NCBI RefSeq assembly: GCF_020804225.1
Contig: NZ_WJBI01000018.1
Location: 8,818-72,817 of the forward strand
Direction of reading: 5' to 3'
DNA length: 64,000 nucleotides
Source: Methanosarcina sp. DH2
GTDB taxonomy: Archaea > Halobacteriota > Methanosarcinia > Methanosarcinales > Methanosarcinaceae
Part shown: positions 19,245 through 27,762 of the stretch, one piece after another
How the letters are laid out: every line of letters begins with the position of its first letter
Position numbering within the stretch: the first letter of the stretch is position 1
Program-made: the position numbers and the translations under genes
The notes under the pieces: generated by a model
The model's database searches: none
What the model saw: only the letters and a program-made list of their open reading frames with translations
Told to the model about the DNA's origin: nothing

Positions 19245-20032
19245 TGATTAAAATCCTCCAGACAAAGAGCGGAGTAACCAAGTTTCAGGTCCTTATTGAG
19301 ATCGCAGCCCACCAGCCCAATGTAAGGCAAAAAGAGATTGCCGCAAAGATCGGAATAACCCCCCAGGCCGTTTCCGAATACATTAAGGAGCTTGTAAATG
19401 ATGGACTGATTGTCACTGAGGGCCGCGTCCGGTACAGGATAACAAAAGAAGGCGTAGAATGGGTCCTTGAAAACGCCGCCGAAATGAAGCGATATGCCCG
19501 CTTTGTCATGGAGGACATAATCAGCCATGTCTCGACCTGGACAGCCATAACAAAAGAAGAGGTCAAAGAAGGCCAGCAGGTTTACCTGAAAATGGATCAC
19601 GGACTCCTGTATGTTAGCAGCACGGAAAAGACAGGAGCATCAGGAACTGTCATATCCGATGCCGCCCAGGGAGATGATGTGGGAGTAACCAGCCTCAAAG
19701 GTCTTATAGACCTGGAAAACGCAACCATAACGATCTGTAAGGTTCCCAGAGTTGAGCGCGGAGGGTCAAGAAAAGTGGACCTCGAGCGTCTGAAGACGCT
19801 TGCAAGTTCAAAACCCTATATAGCAGCAATAGGTGTGGAGTCGTTAATTGCTCTTCGCAAGATAGGCATAAGCCCCAATGTCATGTTCGGGACAAATGAA
19901 TCAGTTATCGAGGCTGCATATCACGGACTTTCATCCCTGGTGGTCTCAGTGGATGAACAGGTCTCTGCTCTTCTGAACAGGCTAGAAACTGAGAACCTTG
20001 AGTACGAACTTGTTGATCTTACACTTGAGTAA
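19244..20032 (+). CDS. HTH regulator with a C-terminal ligand-like domain
   Basis: A 262-residue protein. Residues about 28-57 (VRQKEIAAKIGITPQAVSEYIKEL, then GLI) are a clear winged-helix motif of MarR/IclR-like type. Residues 110-262 form an alpha/beta region (ASGTVISDAAQGDDVGVTSLKG, then VPRVERGGSRKVDLERL) that may sense a small molecule. I do not know the ligand. I use the ATG at 19244, overlapping the stop of the upstream gene, rather than the TTG at 19241. GGAG lies upstream at 19229. A strong hairpin follows the stop. Confidence 0.8.
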   Translation: MIKILQTKSGVTKFQVLIEIAAHQPNVRQKEIAAKIGITPQAVSEYIKELVNDGLIVTEGRVRYRITKEGVEWVLENAAEMKRYARFVMEDIISHVSTWTAITKEEVKEGQQVYLKMDHGLLYVSSTEKTGASGTVISDAAQGDDVGVTSLKGLIDLENATITICKVPRVERGGSRKVDLERLKTLASSKPYIAAIGVESLIALRKIGISPNVMFGTNESVIEAAYHGLSSLVVSVDEQVSALLNRLETENLEYELVDLTLE

Positions 20033-20056
20033 TTTTTTTCCTTATTTTTAATTTCC

Positions 20057-20108
20057 GGTTCGACAGTCCTAAACATATAGGTTTGGGACTCGAACCTGCT
20101 GTTTTTTC
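20057..20108 (+). terminator. Stem-loop and T run after the regulator pair
   Basis: GGTTCGACAGTCCTAAAC (20057-20074) pairs with GTTTGGGACTCGAACC (about 20083-20098, two bases skipped), and CTGCTGTTTTTTC follows. It lies 25 bases after the stop at 20032 and looks like a transcription end site. It is not a tRNA, despite the TTCGA-like arm. Confidence 0.65.
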
Positions 20109-20337
20109 ATAATTTTTATCAATAGCAGTTCTGGTAACCTGGTTGATGGTAACCTGGTTGGTAATAGATCTAAGATTAAATAAAGATTAAATAAAGATTA
20201 AATAAATTTCAAGTTTAAGCTTAACTTTCAATATTAAGCGTAAATTTCAAGTCCAGGTGTATCTCTCAAGTCTTACAGTTTACGCTGTACATTTTTATTC
20301 TCAAAAGGCATATTTTACGTTATAATGGAGGCTTCCC
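20109..20337. other. AT-rich leader with short repeats
   Basis: Three tandem AGATTAAATAA units (20170-20202) and repeated TTTCAAG/AAGCTT phrases lie upstream of the phosphoesterase. There is no gene. Confidence 0.6.
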
Positions 20338-20883
20338 ATGAAACTGATCGCAATTTCCGATACCCACCTTAAGACAGGAGAAATTCCCCTGCAACTCCAA
20401 AACATTCTTGAAAACTGCGACCTCATTGTCCATGCAGGGGATTTCAGTAACGTAGAGGCATATAAGGCATTCAATGCCAGTGGCAAGCTGAGAGCTGTTT
20501 ACGGAAATGATGATACTTTCGAACTCAGGCAGCTCCTACCCGAAAGGCTGAAATTTGAAGTTGAAGGGGTAAATATCGGGGTGGTGCATGAAGGAGGGCT
20601 TTCAGTTATGGATACAACTGCCCAGGGTTACCTCGCAAAAGAAATGGGAGTAGATGTCCTGATTTTCGGGCACCTTCACCGTCCCTTGATTGAAAAGAAG
20701 GATGTAATGCTTGTGTGCCCGGGTTCTCCGACAAAACCCAGAATGTCAAATCCGAGTGCTGTGGAACTCATAATTGAAAAAGGAAGTATTAAAGGCAGGA
20801 TACTTAATCTTGAAGGAGACAGCTGTGAATATATAAAATTCCGGGATGCCCTGAAAACACAAAAACAGGAAGAGAATAAATAA
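20338..20883 (+). CDS. Metallophosphoesterase (YfcE/MJ0936-like)
   Basis: A 181-residue phosphodiesterase-type protein with all the metal-binding motifs in order: SDTHLK (7-12), HAGDFSN, YGNDD, VVHEG and FGHLHRP. The family are two-metal phosphodiesterases of uncertain natural substrate. GGAGG lies seven bases before the ATG. The end of the gene lies in a purine-rich stretch. Confidence 0.9.
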   Translation: MKLIAISDTHLKTGEIPLQLQNILENCDLIVHAGDFSNVEAYKAFNASGKLRAVYGNDDTFELRQLLPERLKFEVEGVNIGVVHEGGLSVMDTTAQGYLAKEMGVDVLIFGHLHRPLIEKKDVMLVCPGSPTKPRMSNPSAVELIIEKGSIKGRILNLEGDSCEYIKFRDALKTQKQEENK

Positions 20884-20895
20884 AAAAGGGGCCTG

Positions 20896-21040
20896 AGCGC
20901 CTGAGGCTGACCAGCAAGTCTTAAAAAGGTAGAAACAGAACATGCTAAGGTTTTTGTTGTTAGAAATCAGGCACATGCCTCGCTAGGCGAGGTCTCCGGA
21001 ACTATGTATTTGACGAACTCCGTCAGTTCACATAGTCTCC
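20896..21040. other. Convergent intergenic stretch with two inverted repeats
   Basis: CCTCGC/GCGAGG around 20976-20990 forms a perfect six-base stem. ACTATGT (about 21001) pairs with ACATAGT (about 21030) around an inner GACGAAC/GTCAGTTC segment. They lie between two converging genes and could act as a shared terminator. Confidence 0.5.
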
Positions 21041-21249
21041 AGTTTGAACATTGAACCTGTTCCCTGAAGGCTCAGGTAGACTTTGTCCCCAAACTCGAGG
21101 ATCTTCTCTACACCGACATTGCTGTTCCAGTTATACACAAAGTCATAGCTGCCCTGCATGGGTTCGAAACCCAGGGACAACAGTCTCTGATTGACCTCAG
21201 ACGGGCGAACTCCTTCACTACTGAACCAGACCACAAGATATGTTTTCAC
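21028..21249 (-). CDS. Small conserved-looking protein, function unknown
   Basis: A 73-residue protein (MKTYLVVWFSSEGVRPSEVNQRLLSLGF..., ending in GTGSMFKLETM). Alternating hydrophobic and charged residues and a good codon pattern suggest a small alpha/beta fold of the ferredoxin-like kind. I do not recognise it. It converges with the phosphoesterase gene. The ribosome site is weak (GATGATCCTG). Confidence 0.65.
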   Translation of the reverse strand: MKTYLVVWFSSEGVRPSEVNQRLLSLGFEPMQGSYDFVYNWNSNVGVEKILEFGDKVYLSLQGTGSMFKLETM

Positions 21250-21682
21250 AGGATCATCCCATATACTAATTTACTAACTAATTTTAGCGTTAAATCTTAT
21301 TAAAACACTCGTTGCTCATTTTATATCATGTTTCGTTTATTTATCTATATTTTGCCTCTTATTGTTCTGATACCGTGAAAACTGGAAAAAACTTATTCAG
21401 TGAAGAATAATTTTGGAGTGAACTATATGGAAGAGAAGTAAGAAAAAACGAAACAAAAAGCAAAAAGAAACAAGAAGCAAAAAGAAACAAGAAGCAAAAA
21501 GAAACAAGCAAAAAACAAATCAAAACAATAAACGGAAGAAAAACAATAAACGGAAGAAAAGGATTCAGGACCATTCAGGAAGCAAAATGCATATTGATTT
21601 AAAAAAAATGAATTCAGGGTAAAAAACCCTGAGTTTCACGATTACTTAATTAGAACTTAAACTACAATTGCTTTTACAATAC
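21250..21682. repeat. Intergenic region with 17-base A-rich tandem repeats
   Basis: About 430 bases without a gene. Between 21455 and 21512 lie three copies of GCAAAAAGAAACAAGAA. Two ACAATAAACGGAAGAAAA copies follow (21525-21560). Confidence 0.7.
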
Positions 21683-22252
21683 TCAGACATTATCTTTAAG
21701 GGACTCGATAGCTTTTCTTACCATTTCACGATAAATTTCGATATCAGTGGAATAGTGTTCTTTTGCAAGCTTTGAGTTAGCATCTTCCTGTGCCTCAACT
21801 GCCCTTATCCGTTCGAGGGTCTGCTTTGCGGTATCGAGTACCCATAGATTTCTTGTCAGTTCATCTACCTGCTGGACAGATTCCGGGCGAATAGAGGTCA
21901 GGACATTTCCATCGTCTGTGGTGTATGTGCTGGTCTTGCCAATCACCGCAACAAAAGCTGGCAGTTCGCATTCGGCAAGGAATTGAGCGGCTTCTGGCTG
22001 GTACTGCCCTGCGTATATAAGGAAGGAACCTGTCGGGTCGGAAACCCTGCCCCTCCAGTATTCGGAGTCAGTGCCTATATCTTCTTTTTCGATAAGAGTG
22101 CCCACAATGAAAATGCGGTTTACTTTCGCCCCTGTCGGGGTAAGGAGATACTGCGGAGCATACTGGTCGCTTTCGTCCCTGGATGTGAGGTTCGAGTCTT
22201 TCAGTTCTTGGGCAAAAACTCTGCGCGATACTTCTCTGAAGAAACCTGCCAT
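21683..22252 (-). CDS. RPA-associated protein (COG3390-type)
   Basis: A 189-residue protein with an OB-like strand pattern in its first half (NRIFIVGTLIEKEDIG, then EYWRGRVSDPTGSFLIYAGQ) and a helical C-terminal half. Such proteins are encoded next to archaeal RPA and bind it. The start ATG lies directly after the stop of the RPA gene, so they are cotranscribed. Likely role: partner of single-strand DNA-binding protein in replication and repair. Confidence 0.88.
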   Translation of the reverse strand: MAGFFREVSRRVFAQELKDSNLTSRDESDQYAPQYLLTPTGAKVNRIFIVGTLIEKEDIGTDSEYWRGRVSDPTGSFLIYAGQYQPEAAQFLAECELPAFVAVIGKTSTYTTDDGNVLTSIRPESVQQVDELTRNLWVLDTAKQTLERIRAVEAQEDANSKLAKEHYSTDIEIYREMVRKAIESLKDNV

Positions 22253-23506
22253 TTACTCCACCTCCAGTTCAGCAAGCATTTCATCAAGAAGCTCCCTGTC
22301 CAGAGAAGCCATTGGAGTAATCGAATCCACAAGGATATAGCGGTCAAGCTTGTGTCCGCTGACAGTATAATATTTGCCAACAAGCTCGTGTTTCAATTTG
22401 TCCAGTACAACTCCGGGATCAAGGGCATCTGCAGCCATTGCTATGGCGCTGTCAAGGGATATACCTGCAAGCTCTTCGGTAAGCTCTCTGTTTATCAGGG
22501 CGTCCTGCGTGGAAGTCCCCGAGTCAAGGACTGCTTTTATCCGGAGGTCATATTCTCCTTTGACTTTCCCATGCTCTGCACAGGCGCCTTTAACCAGAGC
22601 CCGTTTGCATTCAGGACACCGCTTTATAAGTCCGGAACCGGTCTGAATGTCAATCATTGCCCCGACGTATGTAAATACGGAAGTTCTTACTTCAATATCT
22701 TCATCGAGAGTTTCTATAGAACTTGACTTGTTAAGCTGAACCTGAGCCTTGCCATTCCACTCGCTAACGACTACATTTTTCAGCATGTAACTTTTGCCTT
22801 CTTCCATATCCGGAAGTTCGGAACTTGCCCAGTTAGTGAATTTGATGACACCGGTTTCGTCTCCGATAAGCCCTGCCTGTTCTATAGATTCATGGGAATT
22901 TTCCCAGAGCTGGACAACTTTCCCTCTTACCGTAGCCCACTGGTTCCCAACAAGGTCTACAATATTTCTGAGTTCGGCTTCCCTTGCTGCAGGAGTGAAA
23001 TCGCCACCTCCGACTTCAACAGGCTCGGAGAGCTTCTCTATGGAACTGTTCTTATTGACCTGGACCTGGAACCTTTCGTTGTATTCCCCAACAACAACGC
23101 TTCGGAGAAGATAGCTCTCTCCCTGCTCAAGGGGAGGAAGTTCGGCATTTTTCCAGATGGTAAACTTTATGATTCCAGTCTCATCTCCAAGAAGCCCAAC
23201 CTGAGAGATGGATTCATGAGTATTTTCCCAGAGCTGAACAACCTTTGCCTTAAGGTTTGCCCACTGCCCATTTTCCGTAATATCCGCAACTTTGGTAAGC
23301 TGAGGCTCAGCCTGCCTGACATAAAATTCATTTTTAGGAATCGAATATTTCTTCAAAAAGTAGTTTGTTACGCTTCGCTGTGCTTCATTTGAAGGCACTT
23401 TGAACTTCTTAATCAGCTCGTCGAGTCTGCTTTCGATGTCCTCAACAGGCACATCGATACCAAGTTTCATAAACCGGTCTCTAATGGATTCTGCAGTTTG
23501 TTTCAT
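22253..23506 (-). CDS. rpa: Replication protein A (single-strand DNA-binding, two OB folds plus zinc finger)
   Basis: A 417-residue single-strand DNA-binding protein. After an N-terminal helical domain (1-70) come two OB folds that are clear duplicates: KAKVVQLWENTHES (87-100) and RGKVVQLWENSHES (194-207). A zinc finger follows, with CPECKRALVKGACAEHGK as a Cys-x2-Cys...Cys-x2-His pattern (about 296-313). Two-OB-fold proteins of this layout are known in Methanosarcina, which has several RPA versions. A GAGGTAGAAT ribosome site precedes the ATG. Its role is to protect ssDNA in replication, repair and recombination. It is followed immediately by its COG3390 partner. Confidence 0.93.
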   Translation of the reverse strand: MKQTAESIRDRFMKLGIDVPVEDIESRLDELIKKFKVPSNEAQRSVTNYFLKKYSIPKNEFYVRQAEPQLTKVADITENGQWANLKAKVVQLWENTHESISQVGLLGDETGIIKFTIWKNAELPPLEQGESYLLRSVVVGEYNERFQVQVNKNSSIEKLSEPVEVGGGDFTPAAREAELRNIVDLVGNQWATVRGKVVQLWENSHESIEQAGLIGDETGVIKFTNWASSELPDMEEGKSYMLKNVVVSEWNGKAQVQLNKSSSIETLDEDIEVRTSVFTYVGAMIDIQTGSGLIKRCPECKRALVKGACAEHGKVKGEYDLRIKAVLDSGTSTQDALINRELTEELAGISLDSAIAMAADALDPGVVLDKLKHELVGKYYTVSGHKLDRYILVDSITPMASLDRELLDEMLAELEVE

Positions 23507-23573
23507 CTTAATTCTACCTCAAGCCTCATGGTTAGTTTATCTTATTGAGAGGCACTCTAAAGTATCGCCGCAG

Positions 23574-23583
23574 AGGATATAAA
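23574..23583 (-). promoter_or_regulatory. Likely TATA box of the RPA operon
   Basis: The minus strand reads CTTTATATCC, a good archaeal TATA match, about 70 bases before the RPA start codon. Confidence 0.55.
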
Positions 23584-23589
23584 GTTGTG

Positions 23590-24295
23590 TGAAGCGGGGT
23601 GAAAGTATTCAACCTGCAGGAAGCGGCTGCCCCTGAAAGAGCCCTGACATGGAGAATTGCAAAGCCCGAAAAAGTATTTGCTCCGTACAATTAATCCGGT
23701 TTAGAGGAATGAGTTCATCCTTTCAAGGCAGTCTCACATATCCTCAAAGAAACTTTACCTGTCTTCCCCTGCCCTCTGCTTCGAAATTAGCCTCAAATTC
23801 CTTTTATATGCTTTTCTGATTGGTTATGTAACCGGATAGTTGCATTAATCATACAATTGCTCATCAGTAGACCTGTTGTTTTAGATTGCCAATAACCATC
23901 CAATAATCTGTCCACAAGGTACTTTGTAATAAAAAGTTATTTGCAGTGTTGATCGCACTGTTCGTAACACCAGTAACTTCATATGAAATTTTTTCTAGTA
24001 ACTTTAGAATAGATTGTGTTTTAATATTGATATATTTTGGGATGTCAGGCATCATCTGAGAACTGAAAAACATATAAAAAGATTTGTATTATATTCGATG
24101 CCCTAACTTTAAGAATTAAATATTTTTTACACTATACTATAGTTTTCCGGAAGTAAAAATGTACGGATCAGGATTCGTAATTTAGAATTTCAAACTCGCC
24201 ATTAATTTTTTACCAAAAAATAACTCTATAAAGGCGAATGGTCTCAGAGTGATTGTCAATTATTTTAATAGATGAACCTGTTTACCTTTTAAGGT
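23590..24295. other. Region without a supported gene
   Basis: Long AT-rich stretch between RPA and the broken transporter. A 69-codon open frame on the minus strand (23864-24073) has no motif and no ribosome site, so I do not count it. It may be the decayed remainder of the transporter locus. Confidence 0.4.
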
Positions 24296-24341
24296 ACTCC
24301 GGAGTAAGCCAGCGTTCTACTCCAGAGTAAGCCAGCGTTCT
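24296..24341. repeat. 23-base direct repeat, two copies
   Basis: ACTCCRGAGTAAGCCAGCGTTCT is present twice in tandem next to the 3' end of the broken permease gene, and may mark a recombination or decay scar. Confidence 0.8.
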
Positions 24342-24916
24342 ATTCTCAAGAAAGAAAAATCCAGAAAAAGAGCTATGCCTATCACAGGCAGGTCCTGCCA
24401 GAATTTGGTAGTATTGAAATTTGTAACCCTTCAAAAATCATGGACCCCAGATCTCCCCCACCTATAAGAGCTGTCAGAACTGCAATACTGTTGGCAAGGA
24501 TGACGGCAAACTTAGTTCCTGCAAATATGACAGGATATGCATTCGGGAGCCTTATATGCCTGATAATCTGAAATTCTGTCAATCCAACTCCTTTTGCAGA
24601 CTCGATCAGAAAAGGGTCGACATTAAAAAGTCCTATATAAGTGTTTTTTATGATCGGAAGCAGTACTCTCAACATAATGGCAATAACTGCAGGGGTAAAG
24701 CCAATTCCAATGAAAAGCACAACTATAGCCACAGCCGCAAAACTGGGGACTGCCTGAATAAGGTTGGAAAACCTTGTAACAAGTGAGGCAAGCTTTGCAT
24801 TATACAAGGGAAAGGAGTATGAGAGGGATAGAAACAAGGGTTCCGATAAGAAGAGCTGTATAAGCAAGAAAAAGATGCTCAAGCGTAGCCTCCAGGATTT
24901 CCGCAGTTATGACCAT
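24342..24916 (-). pseudogene. Broken OpuB/ProW-type osmolyte ABC permease, second copy
   Basis: The N-terminal piece reads from the ATG at 24916 as MVITAEILEATLEHLFLAYT and then ALLIGTLVSIPL, before the frame is lost. The main body is in another frame (KLASLVTRFSNLIQAVPSFAAV, then PAVIAIMLRVLLPIIKNTYIG and FAGTKFAVILANSIAVLTALIGGGDLG). A second shift near 24400 replaces the expected C-terminus, and DNA beyond the shift still codes a hydrophobic helix (VIGIALFLDF). These are the conserved permease features of the glycine-betaine/choline importer family. At least two frameshifts make it non-functional. Neither an ATPase nor a binding protein of this importer is seen next to it. Confidence 0.8.
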
Positions 24917-25196
24917 GTCCCATACCTGCTTTAAGACTGCTTTCCAGTATGCCTGCAAATCCGTCCAGGAGCAACGCAAGCAGCCTCATCCAGGCCCCGG
25001 TAACAAGAAAATCGTCCCCCATATAATAGAGCTGAATCCCGTTCTGAAGGGCAGCCCCAAGCCCGCCTGTGGCAATCAGCCCGCCAAGGGTTACGACTCC
25101 CATTGTAAACACAACTGCAATCCTGATACCGCCGGCAATAAAAGGAAGAGATAAGGGAAAGGAAAACGGGCTAAGTTCCCCCACAGTACCCGATAA
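24879..25196 (-). pseudogene. 5'-truncated OpuB/ProW-type permease, first copy
   Basis: Only the last third of a permease is left: LPFIAGGIRIAVVFTMGVVTLGG, GGLGAALQNGIQL and the final hydrophobic segment WMRLLALLLDGFAGILE. It ends by overlapping the start of the second permease (as in normal two-permease operons). Upstream of about 25190 no permease sequence remains and stops appear. The ATG or GTG at 25184 is probably not a real start. Confidence 0.75.
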
Positions 25197-25351
25197 TTTA
25201 TTCGGTATCCCTGTCCCTTATAAAATCATCTGATTTATTTTGTAAATTTACTGTCGATAATAGTTATAACTTTTTATGACCAAAAACGTTATAAAGTGCT
25301 GCAAAAACAGGAGCGTTTGAATTATATTCTTTGCCTACTTTAAAGGACGCC

Positions 25352-26299
25352 ATGGACTTGCTTTTGATCTTTCTTTTTCTACTCAGCCTTGCCATGATAA
25401 GCAAAGGTTCGGACTGGTTCATTGAAGCTGCAGTTGCAATATCAAACAAAAGCGGGATCCCGAAAATGCTTATAGGGGCTACGATTGTGAGTTTTGCAAC
25501 TACGGCTCCGGAGTTTGCAGTTTCCGCAACAGCGGCTTATATCGGGCATACGGATGTGACAATAGGAAATGCTGTCGGGTCGGTCATATGCAATACAGGG
25601 CTTGTATTGGGCTCTATTATACTTGTCAAAGCAATCCCTATGAAGGATGATACATTTCCCATTAAAAGCGGGCTCATGCTCCTTTCAGGAATTGTCCTTA
25701 TCATAATTAGCCGCGATGGAAATGTTAACCAGCTTGATGGAGTTTTACTTCTGCTTGTGTTTTTTGCTTTCCTGTTCCATGCTTCAAAAACCCAGCGCGT
25801 ATTATTTGGAGATAAAGAAACAGGTAGAGAAAAGCTTAGGATCAAAGAAATTCGGAGAGACATAGCTTTCTTTGTTCTTGGCTCCCTTTCCGTAGTTATA
25901 GGAAGCAGAATCCTGGTAGATTCCGGGATAAAAATAGCCGAATGGATAGGTATCCCTGAAGTAATTATAGCCCTGACAGCGGTTGCAATAGGAACATCCC
26001 TGCCCGAACTTGCAACTGCAATTACTTCCCTCAGGAAAGGGCACCAGGATCTCTCCATAGGGAATATTCTCGGGGCAAACACAATGGACATTGCCATGAT
26101 CCTCGGGGCATCATCTCAGATCAGGGTGCTGCCCGTTTCGGAACAACTTTCAGGGTATGATTTCCCATTCATGTTCCTTATATCTCTCGCCCTCATAATC
26201 TTCGGAATTACTGGAAAAAAGTTGGAAAGGTGGGAAGGAGGCGTAATTCTAGGGGCATATCTTGCGTATGTGGCAGGACTTTTTATCTTCTATGTGTAA
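25352..26299 (+). CDS. CaCA-family sodium/calcium (cation) exchanger
   Basis: A 315-residue membrane protein with about ten hydrophobic segments and two inverted alpha-repeats. The first is SFATTAPEFAVSATAAYIG with GNAVGSVICNTGL. The second is AIGTSLPELATAITSLRKG with GNILGANTMDIAMILG. These carry the acidic residues that coordinate the ions. The product exchanges sodium or protons for calcium across the cytoplasmic membrane. I use ATG at 25352 with AAGGA five bases before it, not the TTG at 25331. Confidence 0.9.
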   Translation: MDLLLIFLFLLSLAMISKGSDWFIEAAVAISNKSGIPKMLIGATIVSFATTAPEFAVSATAAYIGHTDVTIGNAVGSVICNTGLVLGSIILVKAIPMKDDTFPIKSGLMLLSGIVLIIISRDGNVNQLDGVLLLLVFFAFLFHASKTQRVLFGDKETGREKLRIKEIRRDIAFFVLGSLSVVIGSRILVDSGIKIAEWIGIPEVIIALTAVAIGTSLPELATAITSLRKGHQDLSIGNILGANTMDIAMILGASSQIRVLPVSEQLSGYDFPFMFLISLALIIFGITGKKLERWEGGVILGAYLAYVAGLFIFYV

Positions 26300-26436
26300 G
26301 CCTGTATTCCAATTTTAAAGCAAATGTGTGACCTCTTCACTTTTTAAATTTTAAATCTTCACTTCTTATATATATTTTTTCTTTTTTTATAGATCATCCT
26401 TTCATTGCCATATATTATACAATGTTTTTGAACACT

Positions 26437-26449
26437 TTTTATATATAAA
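26437..26449 (+). promoter_or_regulatory. Likely TATA box of the UDP-GlcNAc gene block
   Basis: TTTTATATATAAA lies about 75 bases before the ATG at 26522 and is the best TATA match in the gap. Confidence 0.5.
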
Positions 26450-26521
26450 CATATTTTTATAATTTTGACCCGCGGGTTCTGAAGGCAATGTATAAATTCT
26501 AAAAAAAGATTCTTTAACTCT

Positions 26522-27739
26522 ATGAAAGCTATTATCCTCGCAGCAGGGGAAGGACTGCGCTGCAGGCCTCTTACTCTTACTCGTTCCAAAGTAATGCTTC
26601 CTGTGGCCAACAGGCCTATTCTGGAACATGTTATCTCTTCGCTTGAGAAAAATGGAATCAATGAGATCATCCTGGTTGTCGGATATGAAAAAGAACGCAT
26701 AATGAACTATTTTGAAGACGGGCTGAATTTCGGGGTCAATATAAAATATGTCGAGCAAAAAGCCCAGCTCGGGACAGCGCATGCGATTGAACAGGCAAAA
26801 AAACTAATAAATCCCGGGGATTCCGAATTCCTTGTCCTGAACGGGGACAACCTGGTAGAGCCAAAAACCATAGCTGATCTCCTTAATAATTATGAGGGGG
26901 ATGCGAGCCTTCTAACCGTAAGAATGGAGGACACGGCAGGTTATGGAGTGGTATTGAAAGAAAAGAAGAGAGTCACACGAATTCTGGAGAAAAGGCCTGG
27001 AGGTCTAAGCCATATTGTAAACACCGGAATATACATTTTTACACCTCAGGTCTTTGAAACCATTGAAAAGACCCCCATATCCGAAAACGGGGAATATGCG
27101 ATAACCGACACTCTCCAGCTTATGATTGATGAGGGAAAAGTAGTTACTTCAATCCCGACCGAATCAAAGTGGCTGGATGCAGTCCACGCATGGGATCTTC
27201 TGAAAGCAAACGCGATTGTGTTAAATTCCTCCAGAAACCTGAAACAGGAAGGAGAACTTGAGGAAGGAGTGATAATTCGCGGAAAGGTTGCAATCGGGAA
27301 AAACACAAAAATCCGTGCCGGAACTTATATTGTAGGTCCCGTAGTAATCGGGGAAAATTGTGATATCGGACCTAACGTAGTAATTTTGCCCTCCACTACT
27401 ATAGGAGATAATGTATCCATACGGTCTTTTACCGAAATCCAGAACAGTATTATAATGAATGACTGCAGGATTTCTTCCCATGGACAAATTTCGAACTCCA
27501 TAATTGGAAGCAATAATACCCTTGGTCCTGGTTTTACTGCAGAAGAAAAAGAAAACCTTGAGATAAACATTAACTGCAGGATTCACAAAGCCCCGAAGCT
27601 CGGCACTATACTTGGGGACGATAATCGGATAGGAGGCAAGGTGCTCGTGAAAGCAGGAGTAATGATTGCTGTCAACTGTCAGGTAGAGTCAGGAAATACC
27701 ATTTACAGAGACCTGCCCCGCGATTCGGTGGTCCTCTGA
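26522..27739 (+). CDS. GlmU-like bifunctional sugar nucleotidyltransferase/acetyltransferase, first copy
   Basis: A 405-residue protein. Residues 1-230 are a nucleotidyltransferase (LAAGEGLRCRPLT, NRPILEHV, LNGDNLV), and residues 245-400 hold hexapeptide repeats forming a left-handed beta helix ([18 protein letters not shown]). In archaea such proteins make UDP-GlcNAc from glucosamine-1-phosphate or activate hexose-1-phosphates. The gene starts a colinear block with glmS and glmM, which supports the UDP-GlcNAc role. A second copy ends the block. The two may differ in substrate. Confidence 0.85.
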   Translation: MKAIILAAGEGLRCRPLTLTRSKVMLPVANRPILEHVISSLEKNGINEIILVVGYEKERIMNYFEDGLNFGVNIKYVEQKAQLGTAHAIEQAKKLINPGDSEFLVLNGDNLVEPKTIADLLNNYEGDASLLTVRMEDTAGYGVVLKEKKRVTRILEKRPGGLSHIVNTGIYIFTPQVFETIEKTPISENGEYAITDTLQLMIDEGKVVTSIPTESKWLDAVHAWDLLKANAIVLNSSRNLKQEGELEEGVIIRGKVAIGKNTKIRAGTYIVGPVVIGENCDIGPNVVILPSTTIGDNVSIRSFTEIQNSIIMNDCRISSHGQISNSIIGSNNTLGPGFTAEEKENLEININCRIHKAPKLGTILGDDNRIGGKVLVKAGVMIAVNCQVESGNTIYRDLPRDSVVL

Positions 27740-27762
27740 GCTCTTAAGAAGGAGATAAAAAA

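Noticed and set aside
20057-20108. Possible tRNA-like element with a TTCGA segment
   Set aside because: It forms one long stem-loop with a T run and lacks the acceptor and anticodon arms.
23864-24073. 69-codon minus-strand frame between RPA and the broken permeases
   Set aside because: No motif, ribosome site or membrane pattern. Likely chance or decayed DNA.
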